Of a DNA stretch of 18,321 nt, positions 1 to 6,759 are shown one piece after another. Both the position numbers and the translations under genes were made by a program. A model generated the notes under the pieces. The model was given only the letters and a program-made list of their open reading frames with translations. It ran no database searches and had not been told where the DNA came from. This DNA comes from RQOF01 sp964461135 (GTDB lineage: Bacteria; Calditrichota; Calditrichia; RBG-13-44-9). Each line of letters opens with the position of its first letter. Positions within the stretch are counted from its first letter, which is position 1. The stretch lies in contig CAYWTB010000091.1 of the NCBI GenBank assembly GCA_964461135.1, positions 1 to 18,321 on the forward strand. Direction: 5' to 3'.

Positions 1-242
1 TATCCCAATGGGTTACTTGCCAAGCAATTTGGTAAAGTTTTTATAACTTTAACCGAACACTATTGGCCTGGCGTCAGACACAGAGGGGGGAGTTCATCTA
101 CAAAAAATTTGATTTCAATCTGTTAAATCCATGGGTATCTATATTCATTCTGCTGAGCTATGGCCATAATCATATTTTCTTTTATCCTTATGGTTTCTTG
201 ACAAATAATAAACTGCTTTTTTATCTCTTTATTCTTTCATCT
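1..242. other. Left-edge region with no assignable gene
   Basis: This AT-rich stretch lies downstream of the minus-strand peptidase. A plus-strand frame is open from the window edge to a TAA at 124-126 (about 41 codons). I recognise no family in it. The opposite strand of the same stretch gives a short broken frame containing RQANSVRLKL, faintly like the C-terminal end of IS1380-type transposases, but too short and interrupted to call. No terminator-like hairpin with a T-tract is evident after the peptidase stop codon. Confidence 0.3.
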
Positions 243-254
243 TTATTCTTTCAT
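227..254. repeat. 14-bp perfect tandem duplication over a stop codon
   Basis: The 14-mer CTTTATTCTTTCAT occurs twice back to back (227-240 and 241-254). On the minus strand the duplicated unit contains the last two sense codons (Met-Lys-Glu region) and the TAA stop of the peptidase gene, so a second copy of the gene's end lies immediately after it. It looks like a small slippage duplication with no effect on the protein. Confidence 0.85.
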
Positions 255-2327
255 CTTTTTTTCGGTCACGGCCTTTTCCGCAGCTGATTTAAGGGGTTCT
301 ACACTGATTTTTTCTCCAACTGACTGCTGCATCCATACCTGCGGTGTTAATCGTCCTAATTTACACATTCTCTCCATCTGGGTTGCCAGGCTGTGTCCCT
401 TTAAATATTCTTCAATCTGAAAGGAAATAATGTGTCCCAACGGATAATCCGGAGTGTACATGCCGCCGTCAACAATATGAGAATATATGGCCAGGAGAAT
501 CTGATCCTTTATTCCCAGAACTGGTGCGAAGTATTCATTCCAGATATTTTTGGTGATATTCACTACCGCATCCTTCAATTGTTCAGGTGTGGCATCGGGA
601 TTCTCATACATCCATCGCCACATATACATATCGGTTAATGCCACACCTGAAATTTCAAAAGTGGCCCACATGTCATTCAGTGCTCTCAATTTTTCCGAAT
701 CATTGTTTTCTCCCTGCAGGCCCAGAATCCCCATATCCCGCGACTGGAAGACAAAGGCGAATGCTTCCGTAAAAGCAGTATTGGGCACTCCATTTAAGGT
801 ATAATAATCGATTTCATTCAGAGAGAATACCTGTTCCACGTTATGGCCAAGTTCATGAACAGCAATATTGAATCCTTTATATTTCATACCGCCCGGAGGA
901 ATCCGTGTACGGAGATGGGCGTCATCCGAAGCCATCATGGCGCCGGAGGCATGACCGGCACCGCGGGAAGGATCAACCTTGATATGCTCAGCCAAGAATT
1001 CGGCTTTTTCCGGAGCGAATCCCAGCTTACGCAGAATGTAGGGCAGATCTCTCTGGAATGTTTCCACCGTGGGATATTGTTTGCTTACAATTTTGTCCAG
1101 CTGCTCTTCCTTAAATTCTGATTGCGGTTTGAATCCGTTGTACCATATGTCAAATGGTTCCAGCGGACGTCCTACCCTGGTCTGAATGAGTGCCGCAATA
1201 TCTTTCAAAACCGGTGCAGTTAATACTGCCTTCAACAAATTCTCCACATCGGCCTCGGACATTTCCCGGTCGATTTTAAAGCGGCGGTCAATCAGTGATG
1301 GTGCATGGGGATAGTAGGGATCCAGCAGTTTTTCGGCATGATAAATATCCAGGATGTGTCTGTAGCGGGTATTGGGTTCAGTTTGAACATTTACTTCTTC
1401 ACTGGTTCCGGCTTTTAAAACCTTATTTGTATAAGGATTCCAGTCATATTCGGGGCTATTGATGACCTCTTCCGGAATCTGTTCCAGAATAATCCTTTGC
1501 ATTACTTCCCGGATCATTTTCTGGCGGGCGAATCCTTCCGGATTTGCGTATTGGGCCTTAAGCTCATCACGCAATCCCCAGTGGCTGATAAGTTTAAGTC
1601 CTTCCGGAAAAAGCCGATTACCGGCATCATTCAATAGATGATGCATGAAAATATTATAATTGCTGATATAATCATCGGCTTTGGTGTAGGTCTCGGACCG
1701 TTTCTGCTCCACGGTTGAAGGAACCCTGTTCATAAATGCCTCTGCCAGCCGGACTTCAGCCCATTTCTTGCGGGACCATTGCATTCCCTGGGTATTCATT
1801 ATTTCAAGGGTTTCCAGGGGGTAATTCAGCAAGGCGGCGAAAGCGATTTTGGTCTGAAAAAAATCATCACTGGAATGGGCGAAAGGATCAAGGTTGGCGA
1901 AAAGATAATCGACCGGATAAACCTTTCCGATATCCACCTGCAATGCCCAGTTGAATCTGCGGGAGATCCTGTGCAGATTACCATAATAGGATTCAAGATT
2001 TTCCTGGAATCGCTGGAAAATGGCTTCCGTTTCAACAGAAATAGTACTGAAGTTCTCCAGGCAGAATCGTTCAAATTCATCTTCGCTGCCATCATTCGGT
2101 TTCCAGCGGTTTGCAACCTGGGTAACGCCCTTTTCAATGCGGGGCTTGGCATCCTGACCGAATTTGTCCAGCAGGGCCCGTACCACCCTGTCCTGCGCAT
2201 TCTTGTTCAGTCCCATTTCAAAAGTCCCTCCGGTATCTCGTTTTGAACAGTTCAGGGTAAAAACAGCCATTAGCAGTATGATCAACAGAATTATATAACA
2301 CGATCTTTTCGTAATAAAAGGAATCAT
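243..2327 (-). CDS. Probable lipoprotein zinc metallopeptidase (HExxH, gluzincin type, M3-like)
   Basis: A 694-residue protein. Residues 9-26 form a hydrophobic signal segment ending in FTLNC, so Cys27 is probably lipidated, although Asn before the Cys is atypical for a lipobox. The catalytic signature HELGH lies at 491-495 and is followed about 26 residues later by TEAFAFVFQ, where Glu521 is the likely third zinc ligand as in gluzincins (clan MA). The mainly helical character and the late YPLGHIISFQIEEYL segment recall M3/M32-type oligopeptidases. I cannot place it in one MEROPS family with certainty; the HExxH spacing excludes M49, which uses HExxxGH. Expected role: zinc-dependent peptide hydrolysis at the cell envelope. 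The ATG start is supported by AAAGGAGG ending five bases upstream. It appears to be a monocistronic unit downstream of tag on the same strand, with a 107-bp gap. Confidence 0.75.
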   Translation of the reverse strand: MIPFITKRSCYIILLIILLMAVFTLNCSKRDTGGTFEMGLNKNAQDRVVRALLDKFGQDAKPRIEKGVTQVANRWKPNDGSEDEFERFCLENFSTISVETEAIFQRFQENLESYYGNLHRISRRFNWALQVDIGKVYPVDYLFANLDPFAHSSDDFFQTKIAFAALLNYPLETLEIMNTQGMQWSRKKWAEVRLAEAFMNRVPSTVEQKRSETYTKADDYISNYNIFMHHLLNDAGNRLFPEGLKLISHWGLRDELKAQYANPEGFARQKMIREVMQRIILEQIPEEVINSPEYDWNPYTNKVLKAGTSEEVNVQTEPNTRYRHILDIYHAEKLLDPYYPHAPSLIDRRFKIDREMSEADVENLLKAVLTAPVLKDIAALIQTRVGRPLEPFDIWYNGFKPQSEFKEEQLDKIVSKQYPTVETFQRDLPYILRKLGFAPEKAEFLAEHIKVDPSRGAGHASGAMMASDDAHLRTRIPPGGMKYKGFNIAVHELGHNVEQVFSLNEIDYYTLNGVPNTAFTEAFAFVFQSRDMGILGLQGENNDSEKLRALNDMWATFEISGVALTDMYMWRWMYENPDATPEQLKDAVVNITKNIWNEYFAPVLGIKDQILLAIYSHIVDGGMYTPDYPLGHIISFQIEEYLKGHSLATQMERMCKLGRLTPQVWMQQSVGEKISVEPLKSAAEKAVTEKKMKE

Positions 2328-2434
2328 TATTTCCTCCTTTTCAGGTTGTGCGAAAATAAATTACCAATAAAAAGCCAACAATTAAAGTGATCAATTTTAA
2401 TTTAAAAGTCGGTTTTAAAACCATACCTGTGCGT

Positions 2435-3025
2435 TTATTTTTGTTTTTTCAGCAAACTGGCAGACAGAAGCTCGGCATATCTGAAACAGTCGATAGTATG
2501 GTCGTTTACCATGCCAACTGCCTGCATAAATGCATAGCAGATTGTGGTTCCCGTGAACTTAAATCCCTTTGCTTTCAGATCTTTGCTCATCCGGTCAGAT
2601 TGGGGAGTGCTCGCTGGTATTTCCCGAATATTTTTCCAGCGGTTTATTTTTGGTTTTCCGTCCACAAAACTCCAGATGTAGTCTGCAAACGGTCCCGATT
2701 TTTCCCGGATATTCAGAAATGAGCGGGCATTCTGTATGGCAGCGTCAATCTTCAGGCGGTTGCGAATAATTCCGGGATTAGCAAGAAGTTGCATTTTCTT
2801 TCCTCCATCGTAGCTCGCAATCTTTCCGGGATCAAAATTGTCGAAGGCCTGCTGGAAATTTTTCCGCTTGTGAAGGATTGTGATCCAGCTTAATCCGGCC
2901 TGCATCCCTTCCAGAATCAGAAATTCAAACAACAGCCGGTCATCATAAAGCGGAACACCCCATTCCCTGTCATGATAATCAATGTACAGTTCATCTGCGC
3001 CCGCCCACTGACATCTTTTAATCAT
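2435..3025 (-). CDS. tag: DNA-3-methyladenine glycosylase I
   Basis: A 196-residue protein close in length to E. coli Tag (187). It removes 3-methyladenine from alkylated DNA, beginning base-excision repair in the cytoplasm. The zinc-snap residues of the Tag family are all present at nearly the E. coli positions: Cys5, His18, His176 and Cys180 (E. coli 4, 17, 175, 179). The ILEGMQAGLSW segment carries the catalytic-site Glu39 and the following aromatic residues. The ATG overlaps the last eight bases of alkD, so the two genes are surely cotranscribed and probably translationally coupled. No frameshift or missing motif is visible. Confidence 0.96.
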   Translation of the reverse strand: MIKRCQWAGADELYIDYHDREWGVPLYDDRLLFEFLILEGMQAGLSWITILHKRKNFQQAFDNFDPGKIASYDGGKKMQLLANPGIIRNRLKIDAAIQNARSFLNIREKSGPFADYIWSFVDGKPKINRWKNIREIPASTPQSDRMSKDLKAKGFKFTGTTICYAFMQAVGMVNDHTIDCFRYAELLSASLLKKQK

Positions 3026-3719
3026 AATGTACTCTTAATTTGGTTAAAATTTTATCACTGGTTAACTCCCGCAGGGCATCCCGGCCAATCCAGCGCGCAG
3101 AAGGTGAGGCCGAATCCAAAAGTTTCCGGGATATCCGAACCGTTTCCCTGTGCAGCACAGGATTCCGTTTCCCAATCTGGCGCAGCGCCCAGTTGACTGC
3201 TTTCTTGACAAAATTTCTCTGGTCCACAGCTGCATTTTCAATTAAAGGGAGAAAGCTGATGAATAGTGAATCATCACTTTTCTTGTCATGGACTGCCAGC
3301 ACGGCCATTATGACGAATCCTGCGCGCTTAACAAATTCCTGTGGGTGGTTGCTCCATTCAACCGCTTTTGAATGGGCTAAAGAACTGTACGCAAAGAGAT
3401 TATTGCAGCATTGATCACAAAGATCCCATGAATTAAAACCGGCTGTCCATTCCTCCATCTGTGCATCAGATAGCAGTTTAGGGTCGCCAATCATACCAGC
3501 CAGGATCCTGGCCTCGTGAAATCCGGTTTTCCATAACTCCTGTGCCAGATTATGATTTTTTCCGATAGTTCTGGCAATTCTGCGTAATTCGGGAATGGGA
3601 ATACCGAAGGCTTTGTCGGTTGTTATACCGTAACGCGCCATACCTGCCAGGTTCTGGGGTTGACACAATTTTCGCAGAACAGACAGGATCTGTTCACAAT
3701 CCGGGTTCTGTTTGTTGAT
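3018..3719 (-). CDS. alkD: AlkD-type DNA alkylation repair glycosylase (HEAT-like repeats); start codon unclear
   Basis: An AlkD-family enzyme, an all-helical HEAT-repeat glycosylase that excises positively charged alkylpurines (3mA, 7mG). Family active-site residues are visible: the Trp and Asp of NSWDLCD (W109/D113 in Bacillus cereus AlkD), the Arg of FVKRAGFVIMAVL (R148) and the Trp of KKAVNWALRQIGKRN (W187). The first ordinary start is a TTG at 3666-3668, but that would begin inside the first conserved helix. The frame stays open upstream and encodes EQILSVLRKL joined to CQPQNLAGMARYGI, which is the normal AlkD N terminus. An AGGAGG lies at 3724-3729, four bases before an in-frame ATC at 3717-3719, and an in-frame TAG at 3732-3734 closes the frame. 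I therefore place the start at the ATC, either a genuine AUC start or a mutated ATG. The gene runs into tag with an 8-bp overlap. Confidence 0.85.
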   Translation of the reverse strand: MNKQNPDCEQILSVLRKLCQPQNLAGMARYGITTDKAFGIPIPELRRIARTIGKNHNLAQELWKTGFHEARILAGMIGDPKLLSDAQMEEWTAGFNSWDLCDQCCNNLFAYSSLAHSKAVEWSNHPQEFVKRAGFVIMAVLAVHDKKSDDSLFISFLPLIENAAVDQRNFVKKAVNWALRQIGKRNPVLHRETVRISRKLLDSASPSARWIGRDALRELTSDKILTKLRVHYD

Positions 3720-3729
3720 ATTACCTCCT
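3717..3729 (-). promoter_or_regulatory. Strong Shine-Dalgarno followed by ATC instead of ATG (alkD start region)
   Basis: Read on the minus strand, AGGAGG is followed after TAAT by ATC AAC AAA. No ATG, GTG or TTG occurs in the alkD frame between the upstream in-frame stop and the TTG 49 bases further in. This is the site that decides the alkD start. Confidence 0.6.
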
Positions 3730-3752
3730 ACCTATCCGTTTTAGAAGTGCTT

Positions 3753-3953
3753 TGTCTTGTCCTAAAATAGTTGACACTAATTAAACCTTTATGCTGCAAA
3801 TTTTTGAGCCGGTGTCATATAATTTATCGACATATGCAACCGCTGATTATTGTAGATTTCCACTGCTTCTTGAATAATCTTTCGTGCGATCGAAAACGAA
3901 GGTAAACACTCCCCTAATAGAAATTCATCCTTTAAGATTCCGTTAACCCGTTC
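3753..3953 (-). mobile_element. IS3-family insertion sequence remnant: 3' end of transposase OrfB plus terminus
   Basis: The minus-strand frame ending at 3789 gives ERVNGILKDEF, then YNNQRLHMSINYMTPAQ, the diagnostic C-terminal part of IS3-family OrfB transposases (end of the rve integrase core). Only about 53 residues survive; orfA and most of orfB, including the first two catalytic acidic residues, are absent. Past the stop, 3758-3776 (TGTCCTAAAATAGTTGACA) has the TG...CA form of an IS3 terminus; the exact end is uncertain. Upstream the frame runs without interruption into hdrB coding sequence. The left boundary is therefore a recombination or deletion junction inside the transposase gene and not a normal IS end. 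Confidence 0.8.
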
Positions 3954-4154
3954 GGCCAGAGCGAGGTTCCGGGCGAACAATGAAAATGAAACTTTTTCAT
4001 CCACTGATACATACATGGTGGCTCCACAGCAATTTCAGTCTGGTATCTCTTGTAAATCAAGACCAAGAAGATTGGAAACCGCCAGTAGGGATTCTTCGTA
4101 GTGGCGTGCTGTTCCTTTAATTGAGCATCCTGGGAAATAAGCATATTTTTTCAT
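3951..4154 (-). pseudogene. hdrB: Heterodisulfide reductase subunit B (HdrB), N-terminal fragment, broken
   Basis: Translation from the ATG at 4152-4154 begins MKKYAYFPGCSIKGTARHYE, the typical start of HdrB/CCG-domain proteins (CCG domains bind a non-cubane iron-sulfur cluster and process thiol/disulfide or quinone-linked substrates). After EIPD at codon 39 there is a TGA (4035-4037) exactly where the family has Trp in the DWNCCG motif; reading on in frame gives NCCGATMYVSVDEKVSFSL and NLALAE, still clearly HdrB. The sequence then switches to IS3 transposase at about 3950. The rest of the protein, including the second CCG motif, is missing and not found nearby. The ATG overlaps the hdrC TGA by four bases, as expected of an original hdrCB operon. 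It cannot encode a functional HdrB. Confidence 0.9.
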
Positions 4155-4728
4155 GATTTCGACTCCAGGGCTTGAAATATTTGTTTAATCTGTTTACGAT
4201 TCTTTACTTTTTCAGGGGTGAATTTCATCCGGTCGGTTTTCATTAGCTTCATTCCCAGTGGAGCCATGTTAAACATACCGAAAATGCCGGTTTTCAGACC
4301 CAGTTGCATAACCAGAAGGCTTTCTGTCACACGGCCATACCGGCCCATATTGTAAAAAGACTGGGCCAGAATGGTGATGGTAAATTTGGGATGAGGGAAT
4401 TTTTTTTCCTCAATCGCCCTGCATTTAAAGGCATACATAATGTCGGTTATTTTAATATCTTTGGGGCAATTTGCCATACAGGAATAGCATGAGGCACACA
4501 ACCGGATGGTAAAACTTTTCAGGACTTTACTTTTAAAACCGGTATTGGCCATGGCAATGAGACGCCTGGGAGTAACATCCATGTAAATACTCATAGGGCA
4601 GATTCCGCTGCAGGTACCCATTGAATGCATTCTTTAATATGTTAGCCACCCGGGATGCTTGAAATCCATTGGGTGAATTTAGGATCCAATTCATTCTCGT
4701 ACTTCACTTCTCGTTTAATGGATACCAT
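4151..4728 (-). pseudogene. hdrC: Heterodisulfide reductase subunit C (HdrC), with nonsense codon and frameshift
   Basis: HdrC proteins carry two [4Fe-4S] clusters and pass electrons to HdrB. The original start is the ATG at 4726-4728 (MVSIKREVKYENELDPKF), with AGGAAG just upstream. Two lesions follow. Codon 29 is TAA (4642-4644) directly after IPGG, where Glu or Gln would be expected. The first cluster motif is frameshifted: IKECIQ is in the starting frame and GTCSGICP is in the next frame. Restoring one C (TGC GGT instead of TGGGT near 4616-4620) recreates CIQCGTCSGICP. The remainder, from 4630 to 4151, is open and includes the second cluster motif CASCYSCMANCP. A 159-residue frame starting at an internal ATG (4630) would lack half of the first cluster. 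The 4-bp overlap with hdrB supports an operon. Confidence 0.88.
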
Positions 4729-4767
4729 CTTTGTCTTCCTTTCCTGTTGATTAATTGTGAATCTTGG

Positions 4768-4783
4768 CGCAAAACTGATGCCC
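4768..4783 (-). promoter_or_regulatory. Candidate sigma-54 (-24/-12) promoter of the hdrCB remnant
   Basis: The minus strand reads GGGCAT-CAGTT-TTGCG, which keeps the invariant GG and GC dinucleotides at the sigma-54 spacing and matches the GGCA and TTGC cores of consensus TGGCAC-N5-TTGCA. Transcription would start about 12 bases further on, leaving roughly a 30-base leader before the hdrC ATG with its AGGAAG ribosome-binding site. The adjacent divergent operon encodes an NtrC-family sigma-54 activator, which makes the match more credible. Not tested; a short motif can occur by chance. Confidence 0.55.
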
Positions 4784-4881
4784 GAATTAGATATTCTCTG
4801 ATTTGAGTGTAAGTTATTTATAATTAAACGATTAAAAAAACAGGTGAGAAGACCGTCCGCCTGCCGGGAGAGTCAAAAGTG

Positions 4882-4894
4882 TCCCGTATAGGGA
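4882..4894. promoter_or_regulatory. Palindrome, possible enhancer site for the NtrC-type activator
   Basis: TCCC-GTATA-GGGA is an inverted repeat about 100 bp upstream of the candidate sigma-54 promoter, the usual range for activator sites. It lies inside a looser AAAAGT...ACTTTT inverted pair (4875 to about 4911). Only one good copy was seen, so operator function is a guess. Confidence 0.3.
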
Positions 4895-5048
4895 TAAAAA
4901 TGATACTTTTCTGAAACTTTGTTAGTATAATTAAGGAGTATAGGTTTAGATATCTGAACGTGATAAAATCCCGGATATGAGAACACCTGCCAGTTAACAG
5001 AGAGGTGTGAAGATCCGGACAACAGCTCAAAGGGAAAAATTATACCAC

Positions 5049-5075
5049 TTGTGAAATTTATTGTAATGTTATAAT
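5049..5075 (+). promoter_or_regulatory. Candidate sigma-70-type promoter of the kinase operon
   Basis: A perfect TATAAT -10 hexamer is preceded by TTGTGA with a 15-base gap (16 if CTTGTG is used). It lies 35 bases before the kinase ATG. The region is AT-rich, so chance matches are easy. Confidence 0.4.
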
Positions 5076-5109
5076 TTTATAAGGGAAAAAAATTACAAGA
5101 AGATGAATC

Positions 5110-6759
5110 ATGAAAACAAGGAAACAATTAAGAACGGTTTTTCACTCCGTCAGTTTTAAACTTTTTCTGCTGTTATTGTTATTGCTTTTAGTGTTGTTTG
5201 GTCTGCACAGCATGCTCTATTCCACCATGCAGACCCGCATATATGAGAACACCATCGGAGAAAGTGCTTACCGTACCAGTGATCTAATCAAGAAATCTCT
5301 TTATCGCCTGATGTTGTTAAATGAGAGCGAAGAACTCTATAAAACGATTTTGCTGATTGGGGATGAGCCGGGTATGGAAATGATTCGTATCTATAATAAA
5401 CGGGGTGAAATTAAATTTTCCACCAGAGAGTCCGAGACCGGAAAAATAGTGGATATGAAGGCCGAAGCCTGCTATGCCTGTCATGCTGCATACAAGCCGA
5501 TCGAATCTTTACCGATGCAGAAAAAGTCCCGTATTTTCCGGGCGGCAGACGGCCGCCGTATTATGGGCTTGATCAATCCCATCCGCAATGCCCCCGAATG
5601 TGCCGAAAACGCTTGCCATGCTCATCAACCCGGGCAGACTATCCTGGGTGTGCTGGATGTGCAGATGTCATTGAATGAACTGGATGATGCGCTGGCTCAG
5701 ACCCGTTTCACGGTTTACTCCGTATCGGGAGGTATTATCCTGCTGGCCATGGTTCTCTTTGCCGTGGTGGTCTATTATACGGTTTACCGGCCCATCAACC
5801 GGTTGCAGGCCAGTACACTGAGACTGGCCAATGGTGATTTGGATTACCGGATTAAACTGGACCGGGATGACGAATACGGCTTTCTGGCGCGGTCCTTTAA
5901 TAATATGGCTGAAAATCTGAAACGGGCTTATAATGAATTGAAAGAGTGGTCTAATACCCTGGAACATAAAGTAAACCAGAAAAGCGAGGAACTGGCTGAG
6001 ATGCATAAAGGTATGCTGCAGGTGGAAAAAATGGCTTCGCTGGGGAAAATGGCTGCTTCGGTAGCCCATGAATTGAATAACCCTTTGGCGGGAATTGTTA
6101 CCTACGCCAAGCTGCTGGAAAGAAAAGTGAGACACAATGTCCCCTCTTCGGAGGCGCAGGCAAAAATGATCAATGAATTGGAACTGATCCGCTCCGAATC
6201 CATACGTTGCGGGAATATCGTGCGCAACCTGCTGGCCTTTGCCCGTGGTACATCTGCCAATTTCAGGGAAATCCCGCTGGAAGAAATTGTGAAAAAAGCC
6301 CTGCAGCTGGTACAACACCATATGGAACTTTCCAGTGTTCAGGTGGAAAAGGAAATACACCTGAAAGAGCCGTATATCAACTGCGACGCGGATCAGTTGC
6401 TGCAGGCCTTCATTGCTCTGCTGGTAAACGCGGTGGAAGCCATGCCACAGGGCGGGAAACTGACTATTTCGGTGGAAAACGCCAATGATTCCCCTGATGA
6501 TATCCTGATCAAAATCCATGATACCGGATTCGGAATTCCTGCCGATGTTATTGACAAAATTTTTGAACCGTTCTTTACCACTAAAAAAGAAAAGAAAGGG
6601 GTTGGGCTGGGCTTGCCGGTAGTATACGGAATTGTTCAACGTCATAAGGGTACCATACGGGTGGAATCCCAGCCCAATAAAGGAACGACCTTTTATATTC
6701 AATTGCCGGCCAGTCAGGAAAATACCACCTTACATGAGTTAAAGGAAATGGAATCATGA
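5110..6759 (+). CDS. Membrane histidine kinase with periplasmic CxxCH/CxxxxCH (possible c-heme) sensor domain
   Basis: A 549-residue sensor kinase. A transmembrane helix at about 16-37 and another at 202-224 bracket a periplasmic domain of about 165 residues. That domain contains CYACH at 121-125 and CAENACH at 164-170, the CxxCH and CxxxxCH forms used for covalent heme c in multiheme cytochromes. A HAMP segment follows (about 225-275, with NGDLDYRI), then a coiled-coil linker. The HisKA H-box is SVAHELNNPLAGI with phosphorylatable His320. The ATPase domain has an N-box (Asn440, LLVNAVEAM), G1 box DTGFGI 471-476, F-box FEPFFTTK 485-492 and G2 box GVGLGL 497-502. The H-box HELNNPLAGI is typical of NtrB-like kinases that pair with NtrC-family regulators. 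The stop overlaps the start of the next gene by four bases (ATGA). The ribosome-binding site is weak. Heme binding is inferred from motifs alone; the Cys/His sets could instead bind an iron-sulfur cluster or metal. Confidence 0.93.
   Translation: MKTRKQLRTVFHSVSFKLFLLLLLLLLVLFGLHSMLYSTMQTRIYENTIGESAYRTSDLIKKSLYRLMLLNESEELYKTILLIGDEPGMEMIRIYNKRGEIKFSTRESETGKIVDMKAEACYACHAAYKPIESLPMQKKSRIFRAADGRRIMGLINPIRNAPECAENACHAHQPGQTILGVLDVQMSLNELDDALAQTRFTVYSVSGGIILLAMVLFAVVVYYTVYRPINRLQASTLRLANGDLDYRIKLDRDDEYGFLARSFNNMAENLKRAYNELKEWSNTLEHKVNQKSEELAEMHKGMLQVEKMASLGKMAASVAHELNNPLAGIVTYAKLLERKVRHNVPSSEAQAKMINELELIRSESIRCGNIVRNLLAFARGTSANFREIPLEEIVKKALQLVQHHMELSSVQVEKEIHLKEPYINCDADQLLQAFIALLVNAVEAMPQGGKLTISVENANDSPDDILIKIHDTGFGIPADVIDKIFEPFFTTKKEKKGVGLGLPVVYGIVQRHKGTIRVESQPNKGTTFYIQLPASQENTTLHELKEMES

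Larger units (their letters stand above)
4729..5109. other. Divergent intergenic region between hdrC remnant and the two-component operon
   Basis: This 381-bp region has no supported gene. It holds the candidate sigma-54 promoter on the minus strand, a palindrome near its middle, and a sigma-70-like promoter on the plus strand: TTGTGA at 5049-5054 and TATAAT at 5070-5075, a 15-base spacer that is slightly short. I found no GG-N10-GC sigma-54 pair directed at the kinase gene, so the regulator operon is probably not sigma-54 driven. Confidence 0.5.

Noticed and set aside
1..126. Transposase fragment (IS1380-like) at the left edge
   Set aside because: Only a short RQANSVRLKL-like match, interrupted by stops and ending at the window edge; not enough to support.
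2411..2422. GGTTTTAAAACC palindrome after tag as a terminator
   Set aside because: AT-rich 12-base palindrome with no loop and no following T-tract; likely chance in an AT-rich spacer.
4035..4037. TGA at the Trp position of hdrB as evidence of a recoded genetic code (TGA = Trp) or selenocysteine
   Set aside because: Tryptophans in intact neighbouring genes use TGG, TGA serves as a terminator (kinase and hdrC ends), and hdrB is broken by other lesions, so a nonsense mutation is the simpler reading.
5668..6702. Long 344-codon minus-strand frame antisense to the kinase gene
   Set aside because: The plus-strand kinase has complete family motifs across the same bases; the antisense product shows no recognisable domain and is low-complexity in character.
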